Source: a bacterium (lineage in GTDB: Bacteria > Gemmatimonadota > Gemmatimonadetes > Gemmatimonadales > Gemmatimonadaceae). Taken from it: a stretch of DNA of 13,721 nt. The notes beneath the pieces were generated by a model. The model had not been told where the DNA came from. It was given only the letters and a program-made list of their open reading frames with translations, and did not search any database. Position numbers and translations under genes: made by a program. Shown one piece after another: positions 7,533 to 13,721 of the stretch; the stretch's first letter is position 1, and the number at the start of each line of letters is the position of its first letter. The stretch covers positions 1-13,721 of the forward strand of contig JAJZRK010000076.1 of NCBI GenBank assembly GCA_021802745.1. Direction: 5' to 3'.

Positions 7533-9362
7533 GTGCTGCAAAACATGCGGAGCGCCGCGAAGTACATCTGGATCTTCATCTTCATCGCCTTCGTGGGCGG
7601 CTTCCTGCTGGCCGAGACGTCCGGCCTGCTGGGCCGCGCGCCCGTCACGACGTCCACGATCGTGGCGACGGTGAACGGTGAGGACATCCCATACATGGTG
7701 TGGGCGAACACGTCGGCCGCCCTTGCGCAGCAGCAAGAGCAGCAGTCGGGTCGCGGCCTGACGCTCGACGAGCGGGCCGAAGTGGACCAGCAGGCTTTCG
7801 ACCAGCTGGTCAACGACGTCCTGCTCCGTCAGGAATACGAGAAGCGTGGCATCCGCGTCACGGATGACGAGCTGATCGAGACGGCCAAGTACGCGCCGCC
7901 CCCGCAATTCCGGCAGAATCCGGAGTTCCAGACGGACGGGCAGTTCGACATGGCGAAGTACCGCCGCTTCCTGGCGAGCCCGGCAGCGCGGCAGCAGGGC
8001 ATCCTCGCGCAGCTCGAGCAGTACTACCGCACGGAGATCCCGAAGGAGAAGCTCTTCACGCAGGTGGCGGCGGATGCGTACGTGAGCGATGCGCGCCTGT
8101 GGCAGATGTACCAGGACCGCCACGACTCCGTGGCGGTGTCGTTCATCTCGTGGGTGCCGTCCGACGTCGAGGACTTCGCGAAGAAGGTGACCGACACGGA
8201 GCTGCAGCAGTACTACGCGGCGCACGCGAAGGAATTCGACCGGCCAGGACGCGCGGTGCTGTCGCTGGTGAGCATTCCGCGCACGCCGACGGCGGCCGAC
8301 AGCGCGGATGCGCTGCAGCGGGCGCAGGCACTGCGCGACGAGATCGCCAAGGGCGCGAAGTTCGAGGATGTGGCCCGCCGCGCCTCCGACGACACGGTGA
8401 GCGGCGCGCTGGGCGGCGACCTCGGCAAGGGCGGCAAGGGGCGTTTCGTGAAGGAGTTCGACGACGCGGCGTTCAAGCTGGCCCCGGGTCAGCTGTCGGC
8501 GCCGGTGCGCACGAGCTTCGGCTACCATCTCATCAAGGTGGACTCACGCAAGGGCGACACGCTGTCGCTGCGGCACATCCTGGTGAAGATCAAGCAGAGC
8601 GACTCGTCGGCGGTGAAGACCGACCGCCTGGCCGACGAGCTGGCCCGGATGGCGGGCGGCGCGCTCGAGGCGGCGAAGTTCGATTCGGCCGCCAAGCAGA
8701 TGGGCCTGCTCGTGACGCAGATCGAGGTGACCGAGGGTCAGCCGGCGCAGTACCTGGGCCGGGTCGCGCCGAGCGTGAGCGCGTGGGCCTTTGGCGGCGT
8801 GCACCCGGGCGAATCGAGCGACCTGTTCGACGAGGAGAGCATGTACTATCTCGCCCGCCTCGACTCGCTGCGCGAGGGCGGCGTGCAGCCGCTCGACGCG
8901 GTGAAGGACGAGGTCCGCGAGCGGATTGCGACGGTGAAGTCGCTCGATGCCAAGATGGCAGCGGCCAAGCAGACGGCGGCGGCGGCGGCGGCCAGTTCGC
9001 TGGAGGCGGCGGCGAAGGCGGCCGGGCGCTCGGTGCAGACGGCGCCGATGTTCAGCCGCGTCGGCTTCGTGATGGGGATGGGCCAGCTCAACCAGGCGGT
9101 TGGCGCGGCCTTTGCCCTGCCGGTGGGGGCGATCAGCGCGCCGGTGCGCACCGACAACGGCATCTTCGTGATCCGGGTGGACAAGAAGGTGTCGGCCGAC
9201 CGGGCGGCGTGGGAGGCGCAGAAGAGCGAGCAGCGCCAGCAGGCGGTGAACGCGATGCGCGACGCCCGCGTGCAGGCCTTCGTCGGCGCGCTCCGCAAGG
9301 ACGCGAAGATCGAGGACCGGCGGAAGAAGATACAGGCTTCACTACGTCGCCAGGCGACGTAG
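7533..9362 (+). CDS. ppiD: Membrane-anchored PpiD/SurA-type peptidylprolyl isomerase
   Basis: Envelope folding factor of the PpiD/SurA group, predicted to be held by one N-terminal membrane helix with the rest outside the inner membrane. The 609-aa product begins MLQNMRSAAKYIW. A helix (about 11-26, YIWIFIFIAFVGGFLL) is followed by a SurA-N-like chaperone region (40-235), a parvulin-like domain (about 238-336, containing GALGGDLGKGGKGRFVKEFD and SAPVRTSFGYHLIKV) and a more divergent second unit starting LSLRHILVKIK (345-355), ending near SAPVRTDNGIFVIRV (535-549). The first unit begins VLSLVSIPRTP and lacks the usual active-site His near its start, so it may be a chaperone rather than an isomerase, as proposed for E. 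coli PpiD. The second keeps RHILV. An Ala-rich coiled stretch lies at 474-498. The last residues are encoded by one arm of a hairpin spanning the stop. It is monocistronic and divergent from the TPR A operon. Confidence 0.85.
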   Translation: MLQNMRSAAKYIWIFIFIAFVGGFLLAETSGLLGRAPVTTSTIVATVNGEDIPYMVWANTSAALAQQQEQQSGRGLTLDERAEVDQQAFDQLVNDVLLRQEYEKRGIRVTDDELIETAKYAPPPQFRQNPEFQTDGQFDMAKYRRFLASPAARQQGILAQLEQYYRTEIPKEKLFTQVAADAYVSDARLWQMYQDRHDSVAVSFISWVPSDVEDFAKKVTDTELQQYYAAHAKEFDRPGRAVLSLVSIPRTPTAADSADALQRAQALRDEIAKGAKFEDVARRASDDTVSGALGGDLGKGGKGRFVKEFDDAAFKLAPGQLSAPVRTSFGYHLIKVDSRKGDTLSLRHILVKIKQSDSSAVKTDRLADELARMAGGALEAAKFDSAAKQMGLLVTQIEVTEGQPAQYLGRVAPSVSAWAFGGVHPGESSDLFDEESMYYLARLDSLREGGVQPLDAVKDEVRERIATVKSLDAKMAAAKQTAAAAAASSLEAAAKAAGRSVQTAPMFSRVGFVMGMGQLNQAVGAAFALPVGAISAPVRTDNGIFVIRVDKKVSADRAAWEAQKSEQRQQAVNAMRDARVQAFVGALRKDAKIEDRRKKIQASLRRQAT

Positions 9363-9368
9363 TGAAGC
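9336..9368 (+). other. Perfect 15-bp hairpin across the ppiD stop codon
   Basis: GCTTCACTACGTCGC (9336-9350), loop CAG, then the exact complement (9354-9368). The TAG stop (9360-9362) is inside the right arm. It directly abuts the left 11-mer array. The right arm can pair instead with 9445-9461, where TTCTGCTT and TACGTCG reappear. It may be a transcript 3'-end stabiliser or part of a compound terminator; there is no T-run after it. Confidence 0.75.
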
Positions 9369-9414
9369 AGAAAGACAACAGAGAAACAACAGAGAGACAA
9401 CAGAGAAACAACAG
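9369..9414 (+). repeat. Four-unit 11-bp repeat, left arm of a convergent inverted element
   Basis: Units at 9369-9379 (AGAAAGACAAC), 9380-9390 (AGAGAAACAAC), 9391-9401 (AGAGAGACAAC) and 9402-9412 (AGAGAAACAAC), then AG. Same unit and copy number as 3229-3274 and the inverted copy at 9467-9512. Units differ only at positions 4 and 6, always A or G. In the ppiD transcript it would pair over about 46 nt with the right array, tolerating differences as G-U pairs or A-C mismatches. Confidence 0.9.
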
Positions 9415-9415
9415 A

Positions 9416-9444
9416 CGGGGCGCCTCGAGAGTCGGGGCGCCCCG
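9416..9444. terminator. Bidirectional GC-rich terminator hairpin between ppiD and tatA
   Basis: CGGGGCGCC (9416-9424) and GGCGCCCCG (9436-9444) form a 9-bp stem around an 11-nt loop; A9415-T9445 extends it. Rightward, the stem is followed by TTCTGCTTGTT. Leftward, it is followed by TCTGTTGTTTCTCT, a better U-rich tail contributed by the left repeat array. The position between convergent genes fits a terminator serving both. Confidence 0.75.
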
Positions 9445-9466
9445 TTCTGCTTGTTACGTCGAACCT

Positions 9467-9512
9467 CTGTTGTCTTTCTGTTGTCTCTCTGTTGTCTCTC
9501 TGTTGTTTCTCT
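9467..9512 (-). repeat. Four-unit 11-bp repeat, right (inverted) arm
   Basis: Plus-strand units GTTGTYTYTCT lie at 9469-9479, 9480-9490, 9491-9501 and 9502-9512, preceded by CT. Read on the minus strand the units are AGAGAAACAAC, AGAGAGACAAC, AGAGAGACAAC and AGAAAGACAAC. The array ends 4 bp before the tatA stop and mirrors the 9369-9414 array across the GC hairpin. Confidence 0.9.
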
Positions 9513-9516
9513 GAGG

Positions 9517-9771
9517 CTAAATCAGCTTCTTCGGCTCCGGCCGATCCTCATCCGTTGACGATCGCTCAACGCGATCCGAGGCGCCCGGCAGCCGGTCCAC
9601 GGGGCGCGCGTCGGGCGCCTCGATCTCCTTCTGCACATCGGTCATGTTCTTCTTGAACTCCCGGATGCCCTTGCCGAACGAGCCGGCGATTTCCGGGATG
9701 CGCTTGGCGCCGAACAGGAGCAGGATTGCCACCAGGGCCATCAGCATTTCGCCCGGGCCGAGTCCGAACAT
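9517..9771 (-). CDS. tatA: Twin-arginine translocase subunit TatA/TatE
   Basis: Pore-forming subunit of the Sec-independent Tat system, which exports folded proteins across the inner membrane. The 84-aa protein has the family layout: a short periplasmic N terminus (MFGLGPGE), one membrane helix (about 8-20, EMLMALVAILLLF), the FGAKRIPEIAGSFGKGIREFKK hinge plus amphipathic helix (20-41) and a charged disordered tail. The FG hinge and the glycine-rich amphipathic helix mark TatA/E/B; the short length and lack of TatB features favour TatA. ATG 9769-9771 is preceded by AGGAGG 4 nt away, the strongest ribosome site in the window, and lies 8 nt after the DUF4321-like gene's stop. No tatB or tatC is in the window. 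It is last in the TPR B operon, just before the shared terminator. Confidence 0.92.
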   Translation of the reverse strand: MFGLGPGEMLMALVAILLLFGAKRIPEIAGSFGKGIREFKKNMTDVQKEIEAPDARPVDRLPGASDRVERSSTDEDRPEPKKLI

Positions 9772-9779
9772 GTTGCCTC

Positions 9780-10061
9780 CTAGAAGAGCGAGCGCGCGAT
9801 GAGATAAGCGACGAGGACCCCGACGAGACTCAGCAGCGAGACGTCGAGCGCGATGGGCCCCAAGCCAATATTAACGATGATCAGGTTGATAGTCAGTGGC
9901 CCGATGGCGGGCGTCACGCCGGTGGTGAGGAATTCCTTCACCGCCCCGCTCGGCAGCCACATGCGGGCGAACTGGGTCAGGAACCCGCCCACGATGAAGC
10001 CGACGGACAGCACCACGGCATGAAACCCCGGCCGGTGCTTGGAGGATCCACTCGGTGCCAT
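9780..10061 (-). CDS. Small membrane protein, DUF4321-like
   Basis: A 93-aa protein of unknown function. A basic N terminus (MAPSGSSKHRPG) leads into a hydrophobic helix (about 14-33, HAVVLSVGFIVGGFLTQFAR), a soluble middle segment, then GPLTINLIIVNIGLGPIALDVSLLSLVGVLVAYLIARSLF with one strongly hydrophobic helix (about 72-92). An N-terminal helix with GGF, a central LTINL-x-IVNIGLG motif and a C-terminal helix ending YLIARSLF match my recollection of the DUF4321 family of roughly 80-95 aa proteins. This is recognition from memory, not a search. ATG 10059-10061 overlaps the stop of the prenyl synthase gene (TGATG), so translation is coupled; tatA starts 8 nt after its stop. It may be a membrane accessory to envelope biogenesis, but this is only suggested by position. 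Confidence 0.75.
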   Translation of the reverse strand: MAPSGSSKHRPGFHAVVLSVGFIVGGFLTQFARMWLPSGAVKEFLTTGVTPAIGPLTINLIIVNIGLGPIALDVSLLSLVGVLVAYLIARSLF

Positions 10062-11068
10062 CAGGACCTCCGGTCCATGACGTAGCCCAAGGCGTCAATG
10101 AGGGCCTGGCGGGCCTCGGACGCGGGAACGCTCACCAGCGCCGCCTCGGCCTCCGCGGCGAACTCCTCGCCCTTGCGGCGGGCCACGTCAATGCCGCCGC
10201 ACTCATGCACGATGGCGACGACGTCGGCGATCGGCTCCTCCCCCGGGACGGCGGCCGAAAAGACGCCCTCGACGCGCGCGCGCTGGGCGCGCGACATGCG
10301 CGGCAGCGCCGCGATGAGCGGCAGCGTGACCTTGTGCTCCTTGAGGTCATTGCCGCTCGGCTTCCCGGTCACCGATTCCGTCTCGGTGTAGTCGAGCAGG
10401 TCGTCGGCCACCTGGAAGGCCATGCCGAGCAGGTGGCCGAACCGTGCCAGTTCGCGACGGAAGCGCGGCGCGCCGCAGAGCGCCCCCGCCTCGCTGGCGG
10501 CGCCGAGCAGCGACGCCGTCTTGGCCTGCACCAGCAGCCAGTAATCGTCCTCCGAGAACTGCAGCGCATCGTACGACGCGAGCTGGCGCAGCTCCCCGAG
10601 GGTCATGGCGTTCGACGCCCCCGTGAGCACGCGGAGGAGCTCGAGGTCGCCGACAGCGACGAGCTCGGCGAGGGCGCGCGAGTACAGATAGTCGCCGGCG
10701 ATGACCGCCACCTGATGCGAAAAGAGCGCATTGATGGTCGGCATGCCGCGACGGAGCGGCGAGTGATCCACCGAGTCATCGTGCACCACGCTCGCGAGGT
10801 GGATGAGCTCCGTCACCGCCGCCATGCGCACCCCGCGACCGTCCGGCGTTCCCTCGATCTGCGACGCGAGCAGCAGCACCGTGGGGCGGAACATCTTCCC
10901 CTTCATGCCGGTGAGATGCGCGTTCACCGCCTCGATGATCGGGGCGTCGGCGCGCACGATGCGCCACATCTCCTCCGGGACGCTGTCGAGCCGGACCCGA
11001 ATGGAGGCCTGGATGTCGAGCAGGGCCGGCGCGAGCGGCATGCGGAGGGGGGGCGGAACCGCGGTCAC
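10061..11068 (-). CDS. Long-chain polyprenyl diphosphate synthase
   Basis: Trans-type isoprenyl diphosphate synthase (IspB/HepT/SDS family), which condenses isopentenyl diphosphate onto an allylic primer, probably for a menaquinone side chain. The 335-aa length is typical. It has GKMFRP (57-62, IPP binding), the first aspartate motif DDSVD (97-101) followed by LRRG, GDYLYSRA (125-132), QAKTASL (181-187) and the second motif DDLLD (222-226) in FQVADDLLDY, then GKPSGNDLKEHKVTLP (235-250). The residue five before the first motif is Ala92 rather than an aromatic, which in this family goes with products longer than C20. Start GTG 11066-11068 forms a GTGA overlap with TPR protein B and has GGAGG (11079-11083) 10 nt before it. 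The in-frame ATG at 11041 has only pyrimidines upstream. An open frame continues to 11572 but is shadow coding of TPR B. Confidence 0.93.
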   Translation of the reverse strand: MTAVPPPLRMPLAPALLDIQASIRVRLDSVPEEMWRIVRADAPIIEAVNAHLTGMKGKMFRPTVLLLASQIEGTPDGRGVRMAAVTELIHLASVVHDDSVDHSPLRRGMPTINALFSHQVAVIAGDYLYSRALAELVAVGDLELLRVLTGASNAMTLGELRQLASYDALQFSEDDYWLLVQAKTASLLGAASEAGALCGAPRFRRELARFGHLLGMAFQVADDLLDYTETESVTGKPSGNDLKEHKVTLPLIAALPRMSRAQRARVEGVFSAAVPGEEPIADVVAIVHECGGIDVARRKGEEFAAEAEAALVSVPASEARQALIDALGYVMDRRS

Positions 11069-13563
11069 GAAATCGCCGCCTCCACCGTGCGCAGCCGGTC
11101 GCCCACGTCGCGGAACTGGATATCCACGGCGAAGACGCGCTCGTAGTACATCTTCGCGTCGGCGGGCTTCTTGAGACCTTCGGAGACGTAGCCGAGCAGG
11201 TACAGCACGCCAACCAATTGGTCGTCGCCGACGCCCGGCTCCGCGAGCGCGCGCTGGAGGATGGTGAGCGCGACGGGCAGCTGCCCCTTCTCGAGGAAGC
11301 ACATGCCAAGCGCCTCGTAGGTGCGCACGCGAAGCTGCGCCCCGCGCAGCGCCTTCTGGAACTCGGCGATGGCCTCGTCGAGCAGGCCCATCTCCTTGTA
11401 CGCGACGCCAAGGTCGTAGTGCGACTCGTGATCCTCTTCCTCGACGTTCTGCGCGACGCCCTGCTTGAACTTGCGCAGCATGTCCTGGAAGTCGGCGTCC
11501 TCGTCGCCAGTCGGCTCCTTTTCCTCGACGACCATGCGCGTGGACTTCGGTTCCTCGTCCTCGCGCAGCCAATCGCCGAGCGAGACGAAGTCGTCGTCGG
11601 AGGCGGCCGCTGGTGCGGCGGCCGGCTGCGGCGGCGGTTCGGGAATGGCGGTGATCATGCCGGTGTAGCGCTTGCCTGGCGGCGGCGCCGCGGCCGGCTT
11701 CTTCTCGGGCGCGCTTGCCGCAGGCGGTTCGAGCGCCGAGAGCGACTCGATGGCCGCGTGGGCGCGTGCATCGTCCGGCGCGATCTCGAGCACGCGCTGG
11801 TACACCGCCTTGGCCTTGTCGGCCTGTCCCTCGCGGAAGAGGGCATCGGCGAGATCGAGATAGGCCTGCGCGAGGCCCAGCTTGTCGTCGTCGCGGAAGG
11901 CGTACTCGACGCGCTTCTGGTGGAAGCGCACGCCCATGGGGTTGAGGCGGACGATTTCATCCGCGACGGAGCGCGCCTCACCGATCTGCCCGGCCCGCTC
12001 GAAGCCGGCCATGGTCTCCTCGAGCATGGCGAGCCCTTCGTCGCGCTGTCCCTCGTCGAGCATCGCCTCGGCGAGCTGCCGGCGAAGGATCCAGTTCTCG
12101 GGCTCCTTCGCCACCTGGTCGCGCAGGTCCTCGACGCTCGAGGCGAGCATCGGGATGGCCATCGTGGTCGTGCGCCGCACCGGCGGCGTTGGCGCTTCGA
12201 CAAATTCCGTGTCCACCTCGCCGAAGCCGGTGGGCTCCTCGACTTCCGGCGCGGACGACGCTTCCGTCTGCACCGCATCGAGGTCAATGAAGCCCAATTC
12301 GTCGGCGGTGGCCGGGGTGGCGGCGGACGCGGCCGCGGCCGGCTCCGTCGTGTCGGGCATCGGGAGCTCGATGTCGGCCACCGGCGTGGGCGCGGTGGAG
12401 GCCGGCTCCTCGTCGAGATCGAGCAGCGGGATGTCCACGGGCGCTTCGACGGCCGCGCCGAGATCCATCGCCGTGTCAATGACCGGCAGGTCGCCGGGGA
12501 GCGCCAGATCGCGCGCCGATTCGCGCGCGGGCGCCTTCACCTCTTCCACCACCGACAGGTCCAGCTCGGCGAACTCGCCCGCCGTCATCGGCGCCGATTC
12601 GTCGGCGGCCTCGGGAACGAGCGATGTCGTCTCGAGCCCGAGCATCGCGACCGAATTGCGGGGCGGCGCGCCGCTGTCGAGCGCAGTCGTCTCCATGCCG
12701 GCGAGCGCGGTGGTCTCGATGCCCTCGAGCGCGGTGGTCTCGAGCCCTTCCAGCGCGGGGGCCTCGGCCACCGGCTCGGGCGCCTTGGGCGGGGGCGGCG
12801 GCGGCTCCGGCATCTTGATGACCGGCGCGACGGTGGACATCCGCGTCTTGCGCGGCGGCGTCGGGGCGTCGAGGTCAATGAAGATGAGGTCGTCCGAGGA
12901 GGCGGCCTTCGCTTCCACCGACTTGCGCACCGCCGCCACGCGCGGCGTCGCCGACGGATCAATGGCGCGGATGCGTTCCTGCGCGGCATCGGCCTCGGCC
13001 GTGCGGCCGCCAGCCTGATAGAGCTCGAGCAGGATGGAGAGCTGCTCGATGGCCTCGTCCTTGCGCTCGGCCTTGAGCAACTGGTCGGCCAGCATCAGCC
13101 GGATGTCGTCCTGGTCGGGGCAGAGATCGGCGAACTCCTTGAGCGCCCGGAAGGCCTCGTCCTTGTTGCCGGCCTTCTGCATGCGGTCGGCGTACTCGAG
13201 GAAGTTCTTCTTGGCGTCGCCGTTGAAGCCCTTCGCGGCGGAGATCTTGCCCAGCTTGTAGTAGACCGACGCGCGCCCCGGCGAGGTGCGGAGCACCTTG
13301 TTGCAGAGGGCGATGGCGTTGTTGAAGAAGCCGCCCTCGGCGTACAGGTCCACGGCGCGCTCGTAGAGCGTGACGGCCTCGGCGGTCTCGCTCTGGCGCA
13401 TGAGCAGGTCGCCCACGCGATTGTAGAGCGCGACCTCGATATCGGACTCGTCGCCCGCGTCGTAGACGTCAAGGATCTCGCGATAGGCAGCGATGGCCTT
13501 GTCGAACTTCTTCGCGGCCTCGAAATCGGCGGCCTTCTTCTTCAGCTTGGCAATGTCAGCCAT
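11065..13563 (-). CDS. Large TPR protein with acidic/Pro-rich linker (TPR protein B)
   Basis: Function unknown; 832 aa, no signal peptide or membrane segment. Residues 1-205 form several TPR hairpins (KFDKAIAAYREILDVYDAG, YNRVGDLLMRQSETAEAVTLY, YYKLGKISAAKGFNGDAKKNF, AFRALKEFADLCPD). A disordered linker (about 206-470) carries repeated hydrophobic-acidic motifs (FIDLDA at 228-233 and 425-430, LLDLDEE at 380-386) and ETTAL repeats. A second TPR block occupies 477-610. After a Pro/Ala stretch comes DDDFVSLGDWLRE (656-668), then a C-terminal block (about 690-830) with HYDLGVAYKEMGLLDEAIAEF, a motif I associate with TPR proteins of myxobacteria and other deltaproteobacteria. ATG 13561-13563 fits the conserved start; no Shine-Dalgarno is seen. 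It heads the operon with the prenyl synthase, the DUF4321-like protein and tatA. Architecture and a DWL motif are shared with TPR protein A. Confidence 0.8.
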   Translation of the reverse strand: MADIAKLKKKAADFEAAKKFDKAIAAYREILDVYDAGDESDIEVALYNRVGDLLMRQSETAEAVTLYERAVDLYAEGGFFNNAIALCNKVLRTSPGRASVYYKLGKISAAKGFNGDAKKNFLEYADRMQKAGNKDEAFRALKEFADLCPDQDDIRLMLADQLLKAERKDEAIEQLSILLELYQAGGRTAEADAAQERIRAIDPSATPRVAAVRKSVEAKAASSDDLIFIDLDAPTPPRKTRMSTVAPVIKMPEPPPPPPKAPEPVAEAPALEGLETTALEGIETTALAGMETTALDSGAPPRNSVAMLGLETTSLVPEAADESAPMTAGEFAELDLSVVEEVKAPARESARDLALPGDLPVIDTAMDLGAAVEAPVDIPLLDLDEEPASTAPTPVADIELPMPDTTEPAAAASAATPATADELGFIDLDAVQTEASSAPEVEEPTGFGEVDTEFVEAPTPPVRRTTTMAIPMLASSVEDLRDQVAKEPENWILRRQLAEAMLDEGQRDEGLAMLEETMAGFERAGQIGEARSVADEIVRLNPMGVRFHQKRVEYAFRDDDKLGLAQAYLDLADALFREGQADKAKAVYQRVLEIAPDDARAHAAIESLSALEPPAASAPEKKPAAAPPPGKRYTGMITAIPEPPPQPAAAPAAASDDDFVSLGDWLREDEEPKSTRMVVEEKEPTGDEDADFQDMLRKFKQGVAQNVEEEDHESHYDLGVAYKEMGLLDEAIAEFQKALRGAQLRVRTYEALGMCFLEKGQLPVALTILQRALAEPGVGDDQLVGVLYLLGYVSEGLKKPADAKMYYERVFAVDIQFRDVGDRLRTVEAAIS
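12679..12750 (-). repeat. Three 24-bp in-frame repeats in TPR protein B
   Basis: Units at 12679-12702, 12703-12726 and 12727-12750 encode the octapeptide series ALEGLETT, ALEGIETT, ALAGMETT. A degenerate further copy, LGLETTSL, lies nearby at residues 308-315. DNA identity between adjacent units is high, suggesting recent expansion within the linker. Confidence 0.8.
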
Positions 13564-13625
13564 AGGGGTGCGCGCGCAATCCAGACCGATGAGACAACCA
13601 TAGACGGCGTAATCGTCCGGCTGGA

Positions 13626-13655
13626 AAGGTACGCCCCCGCAGGGGAGGATGACAA
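13626..13655 (-). promoter_or_regulatory. Candidate promoter for the TPR B-prenyl synthase-DUF4321-tatA operon
   Basis: Read leftward, TTGTCA (13650-13655) and TACCTT (13626-13631) are 18 bp apart, giving a leader of about 55 nt before the ATG at 13563. The -10 sits in the same GTACMTT context as the candidate upstream of TPR protein A, with the same spacer length. A CCCC-TGC-GGGG inverted repeat (13634-13644) lies in the spacer. Confidence 0.4.
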
Positions 13656-13721
13656 CGGGGGGAACCAGGGCAAACGCATTATGAAATCCCGTGACGGGGT
13701 GCGGACTCGGTCGTCTTCGCC
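13656..13721. other. Right edge, no gene recognised
   Basis: No open frame or RNA gene is supported in these 66 bases. A short palindrome, CCCGT-G-ACGGG, is present, but no T-run follows it. The next gene on the right is cut off, so whether this belongs to it cannot be decided. Confidence 0.3.

Noticed and set aside
8099..9514. 471-aa plus-strand frame inside ppiD running through the repeats
   Set aside because: Gly/Arg-rich shadow frame; its end is translated repeat (LLSFCCLSVVSL). ppiD in another frame explains the region.
11069..11572. N-terminal extension of the prenyl synthase frame
   Set aside because: Arg/Gly-rich translation of the TPR B gene in another frame; the GTGA start with GGAGG is better supported.
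13585..13600. Single GAGACAAC resembling the 11-mer unit
   Set aside because: One short match without tandem copies or a flanking hairpin is expected by chance.

Overview
The window is a GC-rich bacterial chromosome segment of mostly housekeeping genes, packed at close to full coding density. The mix of products (acetyl-CoA carboxylase subunits, a type IV pilus retraction ATPase, large TPR proteins with Ala/Pro-rich linkers, a PpiD-like chaperone, a DUF4321-type membrane protein, TatA, a long-chain polyprenyl synthase) best fits a Gemmatimonadota-like organism. That placement is inference from gene style and order. I see no integrase, transposase, CRISPR array, tRNA or rRNA.

There are three transcriptional blocks. 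(1) A leftward operon starts at 7305 and runs to the left edge: TPR protein A -> aroQ -> pepP -> accB -> pilT -> accC. Most junctions overlap or are very short. The exceptions are an 85-bp spacer before accB, which holds four copies of an 11-bp repeat, and a 119-bp spacer before accC, which holds purine/pyrimidine heptamer repeats. (2) A single rightward gene, a membrane-anchored PpiD/SurA-type folding factor (7533-9362), is divergent from block 1 across a 227-bp promoter region. (3) A second leftward operon starts at 13563: TPR protein B -> long-chain polyprenyl diphosphate synthase -> DUF4321-like protein -> tatA. Its genes are joined by GTGA and TGATG overlaps and an 8-nt gap, and it converges on the folding-factor gene.

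The most distinctive sequence lies between genes. The 154-bp convergent spacer 9363-9516 holds two inverted four-unit arrays of AGARARACAAC around a GC-rich terminator hairpin. A perfect 15-bp hairpin lies across the stop codon of the folding-factor gene, and one of its arms can pair instead with a segment beyond the left array. A third four-unit array of the same 11-mer sits 6 kb away in the accB leader, where many bacteria carry efp in the aroQ-pepP-efp-accB-accC order. Every array has exactly four units, and units differ only by A/G at positions 4 and 6, so this looks like a defined intergenic repeat family.

Functionally, block 1 joins fatty-acid initiation (AccB/AccC), chorismate synthesis (AroQ), peptide turnover (PepP) and pilus retraction (PilT) behind an uncharacterised TPR scaffold. 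Block 3 joins isoprenoid side-chain synthesis and Tat export behind a second TPR scaffold. Both TPR genes have similar candidate promoters, a TTG-containing -35, an 18-bp spacer and a TACMTT -10, and neither start codon has a visible Shine-Dalgarno sequence.
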